A stretch of DNA of 64,000 bases from Heligmosomoides polygyrus polygyrus (Eukaryota; Nematoda; Chromadorea; Rhabditida; Heligmosomidae), in NCBI GenBank assembly GCA_947396885.1, contig OX377204.1, positions 56,159,139 through 56,223,138 on the forward strand. Reading direction: 5' to 3'. The position numbers were made by a program, and so were the translations under genes. This document shows, one piece after another, positions 9,198 to 20,694 of this stretch. Below the pieces are notes generated by a model that did not search any database, had not been told where the DNA came from, and saw nothing but the letters and a program-made list of their open reading frames with translations. Each line of letters starts with the position of its first letter. The stretch's first letter is position 1.

Positions 9198-10946
9198 ATG
9201 GCAAATCGCGAGGCGACCAGCCCCACAGCAACGTCTGCCTCAACGGAGGCTGCGCCTGAGGACGTGGCCGCGGCAGAGCCCGTGGCACCGCCCGAAGCCG
9301 CCCACGCTCGCAGGACTGCAGGCGCGACCCGGCCGTGGTCTCCGACCTCCCCTACGTGGAGCAAATCCCAAAGGAGACCCCTCCGGACTTCAGCCACTAC
9401 CTGATGGATTCCCACCCTTGGGGAGGATTGGTCCATCCCCGACCCCTCCGCTTCGCAGCGCTGAGCCCTGCTCAGGTTGTTAACGCGATGCCTGAGGATA
9501 AGTACCGTCAACTCCCCTCGTCCGGCTACCTCTCCAGGAAGTTCGTACGTACCCTCTTCCCCTTAGTGCAAATTCCTAAGGATGGGCAGCCCACGAGCTT
9601 AATAGTCATCGAGTTGCCTACGCTCGAAGACGCCATCCGCTTCAGGTACCACACGCAGGAGGTCATCGACCAGGTTCTAGCAGGCACGTATTCAAGACCA
9701 GAAAAAGACCTCCCAGTCACGGGCAGGAACGAGTACTCCTCCGTCATCCTGCCACCCGCTATTAACGGAGTTCGCCCGGTCCTATACCAGGTGGTCGCTC
9801 GAGGTCGAGCAAGTACTAGTTTCATCCTGGAATCTAAGGACTTTCTCGTAATAGGACCCGACCGACGCGACCTCCATTGCATCGTGCTCGACGTGTTCGC
9901 AGAGGACGTCATCTCCCACAAGCGAGGCTACGACCGCGCACTGATGTCCATCAAGGACCTAGTATGGGTGTGGACGGTAGAGCCTGCGACGGAAGCGTTG
10001 CCTAATCCGCAGCTTGCTCTCGAGAAATCGCGCGTCCCGCGGACCACAGCGATTGAGGGTATCTCGCGATATTTCTTTAGGGCAGCGCAGTTTGCGTTTG
10101 TGACACCTAAAGTGTGGTTCGAAAGCACACTCGGTGTCGTTATAAAGCACTTGTATCGCAAGGGAACGCTGAACCGGTTCCAGGCCGCCTTGGAAGGAGC
10201 CCCGGAAGCAGTTACCATCACCCTTGGAGTCTGCTCTTTTCCGATCGCAGACGTGGCTGACGACGAAATACTGCTGGCGCACTCACGCACCAATGTCTCG
10301 TGCGCTGTCCGCTTTTCAGAGCCGCCGGCGTCGGTAGCCGCACTGAGAGCCTTGTAGAATCTCGTGAAGGACTTCCTGCCCTGCCACTCGGAAGAGGGTC
10401 TTCTCCCACTCCGCGTGTTCAAACTACCCATGGACCAGTACCTGTGGCTGGGCGATCGAACAGCACAGTTCGACCGATACCAACGGGACCCCATGGGATG
10501 TAGAGCGCAAATGGCCCACGTGTTCAGCATGGCGTGCTCAGCATTGGCCGCAGCGAAGAACGCCGAGGACGACAGGGACTCTCATTGGCTCCACGGGCAG
10601 ATCCCCAACCTGCGCGCCTTTCCTCTGCAGATCTTGACGACCATTCCAGATATGCCGTCAGAAGCCGGTTGGACAAAAGGCAGGCCGGTGATCGCTTGGA
10701 TTGACGGCGCCCCATCTCTCACTCACCTCAAGGTCCATAAGGTCACAGCACTGCCAGTGCAAAGGGAACTGGTCGTTATACTGGTCGCTTACCATTGGAG
10801 CCACGCAGCCATCATTCGCGCTGTGGAGGATCATGGTCGTCGGGTCGGTACTAACGTCTTTATCGACCTCTGTGTGAAGCTCGACAAGCCTCCTCTAGTC
10901 GGAGCCAGCGTATGACATCATCTCACGGACGCGGCTGTTCGACAAT
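9198..10946 (+). pseudogene. Third coding block, N-terminal region of unknown fold
   Basis: An ATG at 9198 opens an Ala/Glu/Pro-rich stretch. A frame change near 9,300 leads into a long frame to TAG 10,355, which continues in the same register to 10,915. The protein has no motif I can name. It is rich in beta-type segments, with an acidic patch near 9,880-9,910 and a W-V-W-T-V block near 9,966. It directly precedes the helicase motifs and has no signal of an independent end, so I read it as the N-terminal half of the helicase protein, where UPF1-like enzymes carry accessory domains. A frame change near 10,905 and the stop at 10,355 mean this copy is broken or carries sequence errors. Function unknown. 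Confidence 0.5.
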
Positions 10947-12512
10947 TTGACCCTTGGCAGTGTCGGCAGTAAGATCTTAAATCGCGTTTACGGCGCTGTC
11001 GAGCTTGGCTGTGATGAGCAAGAAGAGTCGGCGCCCCCAATCCCGGCCCGCCTCTATCTGGGCACCATTAAGGGTACACGGGTTTTCCTCACCGATGACC
11101 AGAATAACGCGGTCAATGTGGGTACCTCCACCCTATATAGTGGCCATTCAGGCCGCTTTCGGCACCGGTATGACGGTGGTTGGTGCGATGATCGCCGGGC
11201 TGCAGTCCGTCACTAGCAGCGTCATCGTCACCGCGTCCACAAACGCCGCCGTCGCGCAATTCGCCGAAACGGTTAAGTCGATAGCAGAGTTTGCGAACGT
11301 CCCGCTGATTCGGTACGTGTCAGATTCTGCAGCAGCTGAAGAACGCGTGCCGCTTCCTGTTGACCTCAACGAGGTTCTTAAAAACCAAGGTGAAACCTAC
11401 GAAACCCGTCTTACATCTGACCAGCTGAAGACTTGTCGCAAGTTCCGCGAAGGTCGCATCCGGTACGAGTACTACGCAGCACGGGAAGATGGTTTGCTCG
11501 AGATTCCCGAGGACGAGCGCGAGAAGTACATGCTCGCGGAACGGGACGTCTCCAAGACCATCAAGGGAATGGTCAATATTTTATTCGAGGTCAACCCCCC
11601 GAAGATTCTTTGTCTCACGACGTCCTCCCTCTTGAACGGGACAAGCACGGGCAGGATCTTCTCCAATCATGTCTTGCAGTATAAGACCATACTGTGCGAT
11701 GAAGCCTCCAGATCCCGGAGCCGGTGTTCGTTGCCATCGCCAATCAGGTCCCGTGTGCTCGCCAAGTTTATATTGGCGATAACCACCAGCTGGAGCCGCA
11801 CGTGAGATGCCCACGCACGTCTAACCCAGTAAAGTTTGGTGGTCGCAGCATAATGGACGTGCTCGAGCACGCCCGCGCTGTTCCCTGGATGCCCCTAGTC
11901 ACAACGTTCAGGGCCCACCCCGCGCTTAATGGGTTACCGAACGCGGTCTCCTACATGGGCTCCTTGGTAAGCGGAGCAGATCCGAACTCTCGCCACATGC
12001 TCCTCGATCGAATGAGCTTTCCTGATAGGCTGACCCCATTTCTGTTCTTGGACGTCGCAGGGAACTCGGAGCGAGCGCTGAGCAAATCGCACCACAACGA
12101 GGCGGAAGCCTCCGTGTGCACCACGATCATCGATCGCCTCCTAGGTAAGGGTACACAGCCAAAGGATATATGTATAATCTGTTTTTATAAGGAACAATTC
12201 CGTCGGATAAGCGAACGAGCAGCGGAATATGGCGTCGATATCGCCACGGTAGACTCCGTGCAAGGACGAGAGAAGGAGATCGTCATCGTGCTGACGACGC
12301 GCACCGACTTTGGCGAGGACTCAGCCCAGTTCGTCAACAACCCTCGCCGGATGAACGTCGCCTTGACGAGATGCCGACAAGGACAGTTCGTCCTCGGCCA
12401 CGCGGCGTCGCTACGCCAGGCCTCCTTCTGGCGCATCGCCTTGGAATGGGCCCAATCCCATAGGGCACTCGTCCCGGCCTCCCAGTTGGGCTCGTATCTA
12501 TCACAGCACTAG
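10947..12512 (+). pseudogene. UPF1/NAM7-like SF1 helicase, frame-shifted
   Basis: Helicase motifs occur in order over three registers. A Q-motif-like LTDDQNNAV lies near 11,090. Motif I reads GTGMT at 11,161-11,175, where Met replaces the usual Walker A Lys. Motif Ia is TASTNAAVAQF near 11,230. Motif II is DEAS at 11,698-11,709. Motif III is GDNHQLEP near 11,775. Motif IV has FRAHPALN near 11,907. Motif V is VDSVQGREKE near 12,250, and motif VI is RRMNVALTRCRQG near 12,346. This is the SF1B UPF1/NAM7 arrangement, which unwinds RNA or DNA 5' to 3' using ATP. Frame changes fall near 11,130 and just after DEAS; the latter looks like one lost base. The block ends 44 bases before the pre-PPT hairpin. 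Its role in the element is unknown. Confidence 0.85.
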
Positions 12513-12555
12513 ATACCCCTTTCGCGGTGAGCCTTCTTTTTCCATTTTATCTCCG

Positions 12556-12585
12556 CCAAAAAAGTCCGAGGACGGACTTTTTTGG
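12556..12585 (+). other. Perfect 13-bp hairpin before the polypurine tract
   Basis: CCAAAAAAGTCCG at 12,556-12,568 pairs exactly with 12,573-12,585 across an AGGA loop. It sits between the helicase stop and the polypurine tract. The decayed second copy keeps the inner part (GTCCG-ATGA-CGGAC at 35,530-35,543). It may act in plus-strand priming, packaging, or 3' end formation; which one is unknown. Confidence 0.85.
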
Positions 12586-12598
12586 ATAAAGGGGGAGG
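12586..12598 (+). promoter_or_regulatory. Polypurine tract
   Basis: An almost pure purine run (AAAGGGGGAGG within 12,588-12,598) immediately before the TG that opens the 3' LTR. This is the expected place for plus-strand primer formation. Confidence 0.8.
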
Positions 12599-12957
12599 TG
12601 TAAAGGTGTTCGACTAGGAGATGGACAGGGACTCTAAGAGGAGCTTAGTCACACCGATGAGTCACTCTTCCCGCAGCTTGATTCCTCTCTTTCAGGGAGT
12701 GGCCGGCTGTCAGGGGAGATGCCTGCGAGCCGCCGTCGGGAGCGGCTGCCTCGAGCTGTGCTGGCAGCACCGTCACCCGTCACCTCCAGAACCTACCGCG
12801 ATCCATCGACGTGCCGACCCCGATTCCATCCCGTCGTCAGTCTACAGTCGTCACCCTACCTGTGATCTGCCCATCGTCCGTCTATTAAAGATAAATTTCT
12901 ATCTTATTCTGTTCGTGTCCTGAGGCAGTGAAGCACCTTCCACGGCGTGACGTTTAC
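12599..12957 (+). repeat. 3' LTR
   Basis: Starts TGTAAA directly after the polypurine tract and ends TTTAC, giving short inverted ends; 359 bp. Its last 85 bases match the window start. ATTAAA at 12,884-12,889 is a plausible poly(A) signal. I see no clear TATA box. Confidence 0.85.
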
Positions 12958-15818
12958 TGAATGCTGTCGAGATATGGAACAAATGCAGATAAGTAATTAA
13001 TTAATAAGGTACACTCAGACGGAAAGTAGATGAACCATAATGTTTTAATTTAGGCCATTTTCTCCGATTCTCTTTTCTTTTTCCTCTTATTTTCTGATAA
13101 ACTGACATTTGGCAAAGTAATGAAATGGTGAACGCAGAAGGGACCGTAAGTGTCGGCCTTGATGGAGCAAGAAAGGTTCCCACTTTTCAAAATTCTTAAA
13201 GAATAGGAGGTTAATCTATTGCACCACGTAAAAAAGCATCCAGCTTAATGAAACATTTTACACCTATCAAAAGCTAGAACTGGTCAACTTTCGTGATATC
13301 AGAATATCTCAAAGTTCATTTTTCGTATCTCAGAACCATTTGTCCTAATAGGGAACCGATTGGGATCTTTAGTCCACTAAAAAGCCTTTACGGAAAATAA
13401 ATAGCAGAAAGGAGTTTTGAGCTGGACGGAGAACATGAATCTGATGGAAGGTTTTGCTCAAAATGGACGACTTCATAAAAGCAAATGGAAGCAGACCCAG
13501 CTAATCATACATTAACTTCCAAGTATCCAACAGCATACGGGCAAATCATTTTCGCCCGTGGTTCGGCTATTCCAGGATCTCTGTGCTCTGACCCTTTGGC
13601 TAGCGGTGGCGAAAACGGAAGTTTTTTGTGGTTTACTTGTTTAATAGAAAAGTACATATGATAATATGAAAATATGCAGAACATAAAGTAATATGGCCAC
13701 CTGAACCATCCTCGATGTTATTTTAAGTATAAGAAACTAAGAACCGTTATTTTCAGAAATCATTCTTAGTTTTGAAGGAATGTAGTAGTGGTAATTAGCT
13801 CAAAATTTAAAAATCAAACTACTCCATTACAGAGTCCGAAAATGGGCATTTATGAAAAGACTGTGGATCTATGTGCCAAATGCCGCCTTCTCGGATCGGT
13901 AACGGTGTTTCTGTTGATGACAACTATGAAGTGGATCGGACAACCAATTGCAGAAGGTAAATTTCATTTTTGTCATTTTTTTATTTTTTGCTGAGTTTTC
14001 TCAGATATTTTGGAATGTTTCAGAGGAAAAATCTAACTGAGCAGGAGAAGATCTCGGCTCTAGTACATAGTAGTTCAATTCCTTCCAAATGAAAGAAACA
14101 GATCTTTGCCTACGGGAATTGAAAAGATCACTTCAAAATTCGACATTTCTGAATCACTCACTTCTTGCACGAGCGCTGACATTCTGCATTGTCCGCGCTA
14201 CTGATTCAGCTGTTACCTCTCTCAGCTGGTTGATTGTTGAAATCGAGACATCATTCGTTTGTGAAACAGCACTCTAAACAAACTTTTCTAAAACTGTTGA
14301 AAAAATTCATTACATCTTTCCATTACATGCAGAATTTCTGCACGATAGTCAATGCCAAATGAGCACAACTGGTACATTTTTATGAACGACAAACATGGTG
14401 TGAGGAACTGGGTATGACCATGTTTCAGTCCCACTTCTTTTGCCTATGCTTTCCCAGAAAGTTAAGAATGTAGTTTTATGTGATGCGTTGTTGAATTTTG
14501 TTAAATCTGAACCACGAGGAAGGTTCTGTGATATCCATAAAAACTCGTTGCCATCACATTCCACAGGCAGAAAAACAAAACCAAGAAGATATTCTCTGTC
14601 GCCTTGAACTTGGCAGTTTAAGAACAATCGAAAAAATGGGGAACGAGTTCGCTGCGATGAAATTAGGGAACAGTAGACTTGTGGAATTTAATCGAGCGTC
14701 ATTTTCCATGACTGTTAAGCAGAAAGTGAGTTTTTTGGTCCCACAAATGAGTCTTCAGAAAGAATGTCGTGCAAGGTTGTGAAAGGGAAAAGGCGTCCTA
14801 AGAACGCCAGAGATAATCGTGCCAACTGCATCGCCATATGTTCGGAAAGGTGAGAGGGATTTGTGAACAGGCTGAATTTTGGGCTCGATATTTTTCGTTA
14901 CACAATTCTAACCCATAAGATGTTTGTAGCTCCACCTTTTTTAATTTAAATAGTTCTCATCAATTTTGAACTCTATCAAATTGACTTTTTTATATAAAAC
15001 AAACAGGCAACTGCGAATAAAAGTGCTCCTACCTGGATGTCAGCATTCATGATGTTACACTTCTGGTCGTCACCAACGTTGGAGAAAATGAAGGCGAACT
15101 GTTCCCAATTATGCGCCAGCATTACAGATCGTAGAGCGATTCCAAGGCTGTATCAGTTCTTTCTTTGCTCATCGGCTAGCAGCTATTGTAAGTACATATA
15201 AGCTTTGCCCAATGGTAAATGTTGCAGAACCTTACACACTCCAACATTTTTGTTGCAGCTTGATAGTGTCGATAGAATGTCTGGAAACCCCACGGTATTT
15301 TCAGCTCTCATAATGATGTTTTTTTGCGATCAAAACTCTAGTGCCAGGCTAGACTCGAACATGCACCACCTGCTGACCCCTCGGATATGCTCTACGCCAT
15401 TACACATTAATTATCTTTCAGCTGATTTTTGACTTCAACGGCAGGAATTACATATACATGTCTAAGTAGGTGTAGTTAAAAGGAATGTCAAAATAAGCGA
15501 TATCTATTGGGAACCTCCTACATAACCGTAATCGGAAGGACCATGTTTACGACAAAGTATAGAATCTCTGGGCCAAGAAGAATAGAAATAAATTAAAAAA
15601 TATATATATAAAATATAATAGGTGCAACAGGATTAATGCAAGCCGGGTTGCATGATAGTGCTATTGGTACGCTGCTGCGCAAAACAGGCCCTTGGATCGC
15701 TAGCAATTCACAGCAGCAAATTCCTATACTGAGTACGCACAAAAAAGCCGAAAAGACCTACACTGCGTAAACCACCTAACGCTTGACTACCAAGACAACA
15801 CACACGCTTATATATGTA
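12958..15818. other. No confident gene; AT-rich flank of the retroelement
   Basis: Nothing here reads as a complete gene. Short open stretches separated by good splice-like signals (for example TTTCAG near 14,024 and GTGAGT near 14,725) suggest a decayed or fragmentary host gene between about 13,830 and 15,190, including a 62-codon frame at 14,089. I could not assign any of these to a family. Confidence 0.3.
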
Positions 15819-16120
15819 CAGGCTGGCTGAAAAGTTCGGGCAATTTTTCAAAAAACTTCAGCAGTACAAAAAACCACATAAACGAAAAAGAATTATAAAC
15901 AAAAATAACAGCAGCTTTATCAGATCAATAACAACAGAATACAACAGAAAAATTCACAATAAGTACTCTAAATGTCTAATTGGCTTCAATACATTTTTGC
16001 AGTCGCTTTGTGAAGTCGCTGACGATGGTAGCCCACTGATTGTAAATCTGTTTTGTTCATGTAGTTTTCTCCTGCTGCTGAAATACTGTGAAAAATTGCC
16101 CGAACCTTTTAGCAACCCTG
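15819..16120. mobile_element. 302-bp TA-flanked MITE, Tc1/mariner type
   Basis: The left end, CAGGCTGGCTGAAAAGTTCG onward, is inverted at the right end with few mismatches over about 32 bp. The block TTCGGGCAATTTTTCA is identical in both. TA lies on each side (15,817 and 16,121). The interior has no transposase, so it would need one supplied in trans. Confidence 0.85.
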
Positions 16121-16679
16121 TATGATCAACAAATGCGATCCTAGCTAATGAATCGCAACTCCGGTCACAAACAGGTAGCGCCCGGCTACTGGAGCGCGCG
16201 GCAGCACAAGGCTGACAGCGAGCGGATCGCCTCTTCTTCAAAGGGCACCAGTTCTTCTTCATTAACGCAATGAGTTTCCAAAATGTCACCAACCGCATAC
16301 TAATGAGTGGGGTACCTAATGGTCTATCATATTCACTATATATAGTCGAGAGGCATGAGTCATGACCGAAGCCTCGCCGCGCTGTCCGAGACGCGCGGCC
16401 AACGTCCATGCTTGCTGCTGACGACGTACGAACTGTTGACGGCACAAGTTAATAGCTTGATTGTATCTAAGGTGTTAACGGAGTCATCATTATCATCATT
16501 ATTTATTTATTTATTTATTGTTGCACCAAAAGTGTGCCATAGAAACGATACAAACAAAGGAAAACATAACACACAAAACAGAAGCTAACAACGATCAACT
16601 AACAATCCTTAGCTTAAAAAAACAACACCAACGAAATCTTGTTATAATAATATTATTATAGTGTAATCTTCTTGTTCAG
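16121..16679. other. Non-coding stretch with a TTTA microsatellite
   Basis: No recognisable gene. A (TTTA)n run sits at about 16,499-16,519, and an ATAATATTATTATA palindromic tract near 16,645-16,660 probably belongs to the 3' tail of the LINE that follows. Confidence 0.5.
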
Positions 16680-16966
16680 CGTTTGTCCCGCTTCGTAGCG
16701 GGGTCCGCTCTTCTGGTGTCGTGACTCCACCTTTCTCGACCCTGTGCTTCATCAGGGTGGACGCCAGTTACTATCATATCCATATTAACGTATCCAACCA
16801 ACACTGCTTCGGGCGTCCTCTAGGCCGCTTTCCGGTTACTTCCAACTCAAGGCCTATCTTGTGGACGCTGTCTTCTTTCCCACGCAGAACGTGGCCTTAC
16901 CATCGTAAGCGAGCTTCCCTCATCTTGTCCGCTATCGGACCAACACCGAACTTCGGCCGAATAGCA

Positions 16967-17627
16967 TCATTTGCGGTCCATGCGGTCCATGCGCGTGACT
17001 CCAGCCGTCCAGCGCAGCATCTTCGTCTCCATGACACTGATGCGCGTTTCAACTTCCTTGGTCGCAGGCCAACACTCAGCGCCGTACATCGCTACTGGCC
17101 GCACGACTGCTCTGTAGATTTTCGACTTCAGGTGCTGTGCTACCTTCCTATCGCAGAGCACGCCAGTCAGCGCCGCTTGGACCAAACTGCACTCACGCGT
17201 GACTTCAATTCAACCATCAGACTGCCGTCAGACGCTATTGCTGATCCCAGGCACTTAAACACCGAAATGCGTGCAAGCTCAGTGCCATTAATCTTAATGG
17301 AGCCAGACTCGTTTACGTCAGTCGTTAGGTACTCGGTCTTCTTGACGTTCAGTTTGAGTCTGAACATCGCCAGGCGGCCGCACCAAGCTTGCACCTGCCG
17401 CTTGAGTCATTCTTATCTTCGCTAGCAAGCATTACGTCATCAGCATAAAGCAACGTCCATGGGACAGGCTTCTGAAGGTCTCTCGTAATGGCATCCATGA
17501 CGACAACAAAGAAGAGTGGAGAAAATGCAGAACCCTGGTGCACCCCAACAGAGATGGGAAACTCCATTGAGGTTCCAGATGCAGCTTGCACTCTCTCTTT
17601 GGGCAAGAGTAGAGCACCCGCACACAC
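16967..17627 (-). pseudogene. RTE RT core (YADD) and C-terminal region
   Basis: Three overlapping minus-strand frames carry the rest of the same protein: GVHQGSAFSP and LLYADDVMLA (17,627-17,349), LKLNVKKTEYL with FKCLGSAIASDG (17,394-17,167), and YGAECWPATK with METKMLRWTAGV (17,185-16,967). The frame breaks show decay. Confidence 0.8.
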
Positions 17628-18205
17628 TCTATGAGTTTCTCAGGTAGGTTGTGTTGTCGTAAGGCGTACCATATAACCTCAAACGGAACGCGATCGAGGG
17701 CCTTCTCCAAGTCGAGAAAGGTTATATGCAAAGGCTTCTGTTTCTCGCGATGCTTCTCCACCAGGAGTCGGGCGGCGTGTATAGCATCAATGGTCCCACA
17801 ACCAGACACAAAACCGCACTGGTTGTCGGAGAGCTTGACGATTTCACGAATTCGTCTGTCAAGGATTCGCTCGAAGATCTTCATTCTGTGCGAAAGTAAA
17901 CGAATCGGACGGTAATTGGAGCAGTCTGCAGGACTGCCCTTCTTCTTCCAAATCGGAATCGTCGTACTATTCTGCCGACACTCCGGTACTTTCTTCTCCT
18001 TTACTACCTGGTTGAAGAACTCAGTCAACCACTCAGCAGGATGCCAGAGCTTCGACTTCCTCACATCGGCTGCCAGATCATCTGGTCCTGTTGCCTTGCA
18101 TGGCTTCATCTTCTTCAGAGCTGCTTCGGTTTCCTCCACGGTGATCTTGTGATCGGGACCGTGAACAGAACCCACAGAAGGGAAGGCCGGATGAGGAAAT
18201 TCCAT
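17432..18205 (-). pseudogene. RTE reverse transcriptase, N-terminal part
   Basis: A 257-codon frame holding the RT entry blocks: MKPCKATGPDDL, PIWKKKGSPADCSNYRPI, CGFVSGCGT, and LDLEKALDRVPFEVIWYAL, where the first catalytic Asp lies. The catalytic YADD follows after a frame change, in 17,627-17,349. It would copy the element RNA at the nicked target. Confidence 0.85.
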
Positions 18206-18232
18206 ACTGGAAATTTCCTCAAAGTAATCACG

Positions 18233-18952
18233 TCATCGCTTCAGCGCCTTTTTGCGGTCTGTCAGAAGATGGCCGCTCTCATCATTGATGCCAAAGAACT
18301 TTTTAATATCCTCGGTTTGGCAGTGGCGGGTTTTACCAAGTCGGTACAAATACCGCTCACCATCGCGCGACGCGAACTTTTCGTTGACGTCACTATAATG
18401 GGTGGCTTTCGCAACAGCCACGGCTTTCTTTGCAGCTTTCTTCGCCTTCTGATACTTATGCCAGTTGTCGGTTGTCTTTTCGCCGAGAAACGCATGATAA
18501 AGCGCCTTCTTCTCTCCCATTTTTGCTTTCACGTCGTCTGTCCGCAGCCATGTCTGCTTGTCGACTTTGCGTCGTCCAGGCTTCGTAGTGCCGAGTTCCA
18601 ATAATGCATCTTGGCGTATCGTATCAGCTGCTCTCTTCCAAGTTTCGTCGACAGTCGTGACTGTCGGCAACCGTACGCGGGAAATCACAGCTGCTTCCTT
18701 CTCTTTCATTCGCCACCACTTGATTCTTGCAGCACCGCATCGCTCGATCTGCTTCAGCCTCGGAGGGGCGATCTTTAGCGTGCAGATCAGCGGTCGATGC
18801 TGTGGGGCGGCCGTCTCAAACGGCACGATCTTCGCGTCTGTGACAATGCTCCGGTCGCGATTCTTCACAAGGACAAAGTCTATCTGAGACTTTGATCTCC
18901 CATTAGTGTATGAGATGAGGTGGGAGTCGCGTTTTCGGAAAACGGTGTTCAC
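18233..18952 (-). pseudogene. RTE endonuclease C-terminus and linker
   Basis: A 239-codon open frame. Residues about 1-60 are the end of an AP-type endonuclease: SKSQIDFVL, and an H-R-P-L-I-C-T block corresponding to the catalytic Asp-His region. The Lys/Ala-rich remainder (KYQKAKKAAKKAVAVAK) is the linker to RT. It stops at 18,233, and RT resumes in a nearby frame. The endonuclease would nick target DNA for priming. Confidence 0.75.
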
Positions 18953-19170
18953 AATGGTGAGGTTATGCGATTCCGCATACTCAAGAATACGCTCACCATC
19001 AGCGTTACGCGACCCGCATCCGAAACCATCATGACAGCTGTACCCGTCCTTTGCAGCACCTACGTGCCCGTTAAGGTCACCAGAAACTATGATGACATCT
19101 TTCGGCGGTACCTCTGCTGTCTTCTCATCAAGCAGGCTCCAAAACTCATCCTTGGCTTGATCGTAGCTTC

Positions 19171-19720
19171 ACAGTAGAGAAAGTATTTGATTAGGCGGTC
19201 AATATCGATAGATATTGTCGATTTTTTGATTATGATGGCCTTCGATATATTATTATATTCAATATATTAAGGTCGCCCACGCAATCAATATTGGTAGATA
19301 CTGTCGATCTTTTGAGCGGTGCTGTCGGTTTGCTCCCAGAATTAACTTATCAGAGTGGCAGTTGCGTGATTGTGTTGACCGAAGGAAGCGCTCCACAGCC
19401 GAGCGAGTCGCGATCAGGCAATCAATATTGATCGATATTATCGATCTATTGAGAGGTGCTATCGGTTTTCTCTTAGACTTAACCGGTCGAGGTGGTAGTT
19501 GGTGATTATAATGGATCACGGAAACGCTTCATGGAAATCGATATCGATCGATATTATCGATATATTCAGCGGTGCTATCGGCTGCTTCTCGGGCCTAACC
19601 GATCGGGGTGGGTGTTGCGTAATTAGGATGGCCGACGGAAGAGCTTCACAGCAGAGGGAGTATCGATCAGGCAATCAACCAGCATGGGGAAATTTCTATC
19701 AGGCATATTTCTCGAGATGT
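19171..19720. repeat. ATCGAT-rich satellite-like repeats, about 120-140 bp units
   Basis: About four imperfect units, each with a palindromic core like ATCGATCGATATTATCGAT, a GAG-GGTGCTATCGG step, a TAACCGATCGGGGTGG block and a GGCCGACGGAA block. Cores lie near 19,205, 19,283, 19,420 and 19,540. Related units occur at 22,200-22,550, 29,940-30,130 and 58,276-58,380. Confidence 0.75.
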
Positions 19721-19845
19721 GTTACAATGCTTTTCTACCTGCCTAGGTCCGCCTAGAAACAGCCCCAGACGATGCAGATCTGTTGAAGAACATACTCCTG
19801 AGTGGTATACAGAGATGCGAGTGGTACTCTTACTTAGACTTAGAC

Positions 19846-20694
19846 TTAGTTCCTCCCATGCCGTTGGGCATATCGGGCGACGAGACTCCGCCATTGATAC
19901 CTGTTTTGTGCCAACTCTTCACTTTCGTCTCTAGAAATATTTAGTAGTTGAAGGTCCTTTTCGAATGTTCGCCTCCATGTGTTTCTTGGATGACCGCGCG
20001 CTCTGCTACCACCGTCAGGAATCCAACACATGGCTACTCGAGAAAATCGGTACTCAGGCATTCGCATTACGTGTCCTGCGAGGCGTAGACGTCTTTGTGC
20101 GATTAATGCAGAAAGACTATTTGAACCGCTTCGGTTTAGGACTTCACAATTAGTCACACGGTCTGTATATCGCACGCTCAATATCTGTCGAAGACATCTC
20201 TGGTGGAAGGCGTTTAGCTTTTTAGCGCACTTCATAGACATGGCCCATGTCCCCATGTCACTCGCGTAGGCAACAATCGGAACTACAATTGAGTGGTAAA
20301 GCCGCAACTTTATTTTCGACGCGATTGACTGTAAGCTCCAGATTGGACCAAGCTTCCGAAACACAGATGAAGTCTTCACAATCCTCGTTAGTATTTCTGA
20401 TTCCACATTCCCGTCGCGTGACACGGTACTTCCAAGATATGTGAACTTCTGAACAGTTTCGAGCTGTGATGCCTCAACTTTGATATCTACGTTCATATTT
20501 GCTCTCCCTATGCTCATCACTTTCGATTTGTCTGGGTTTAATCGTAGTCCAATTTTCCTGGCTTCGTTCGCGAGGTTTGTGATCGCCCGTTGCAGTAAAC
20601 CGTTGTTCTCGGCTATGATGGCTACATCGTCTGCGAAATCGAGGTCTGTTAAGCGGTGTGTCCTGCTCCATTTGATACCCATTTGATTCATCAC
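19846..20694 (-). pseudogene. LINE RT palm/thumb and C-terminal region
   Basis: A 282-codon intact frame beginning with the last fingers residues, then LDFADDVAIIAE (catalytic FADD near residue 20), LRLNPDKSKVM and a FTYLGSTVSRDG block. It ends in a long C-terminal region with the usual Trp- and Arg-rich block. It completes the RT begun at 21,010. Confidence 0.85.

Larger units (their letters stand above)
1..12957 (+). mobile_element. Ty3-like LTR retroelement with glycoprotein-like and SF1 helicase regions
   Basis: The first 85 bases of the window recur almost exactly at 12,873-12,957, so these are the ends of two LTRs and the element starts upstream of the window. Between them, all on the plus strand, lie Gag, a glycoprotein-like region, protease, RT-RNase H, integrase and a UPF1-like helicase. 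The protease-RT-RNase H-integrase order and the GPY-type integrase tail point to the Ty3/Metaviridae group. Coding is interrupted by stops at 3808, 4261 and 10,355 and by frame changes near 4,930, 5,690, 8,300, 9,300, 10,905, 11,130 and 11,710. It is therefore a broken copy, or one carrying sequence errors. The three bases after the 3' LTR give no verifiable target duplication because the 5' flank is missing. Confidence 0.9.
16680..19170 (-). mobile_element. RTE-like non-LTR retrotransposon, 5'-truncated
   Basis: Minus-strand copy. Its endonuclease end (19,170 to about 18,700) contains SGDLNGHVG and QIDFVLVKN-type blocks. A linker and RT follow at 18,205-17,432 (NYRPIRLLSH, then a KALDRVP block). 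After a frame change the RT core has GVHQGSAFSP and LLYADDVMLA near 17,550-17,440. The C-terminus with METKMLRW and a GRPK-type end runs to about 16,680. The 3' tail is AT-rich with short repeats, as in RTE elements. Several frame changes make it inactive. The 5' end is missing. Confidence 0.85.

Noticed and set aside
9032..9259. Separate small gene right after the splice acceptor
   Set aside because: The text has no domain, and the acidic frame from 9198 is a better start for the third block.
14089..14277. 62-codon frame as a ubiquitin E4-like exon
   Set aside because: Only a vague helical resemblance; I could not match any conserved block.
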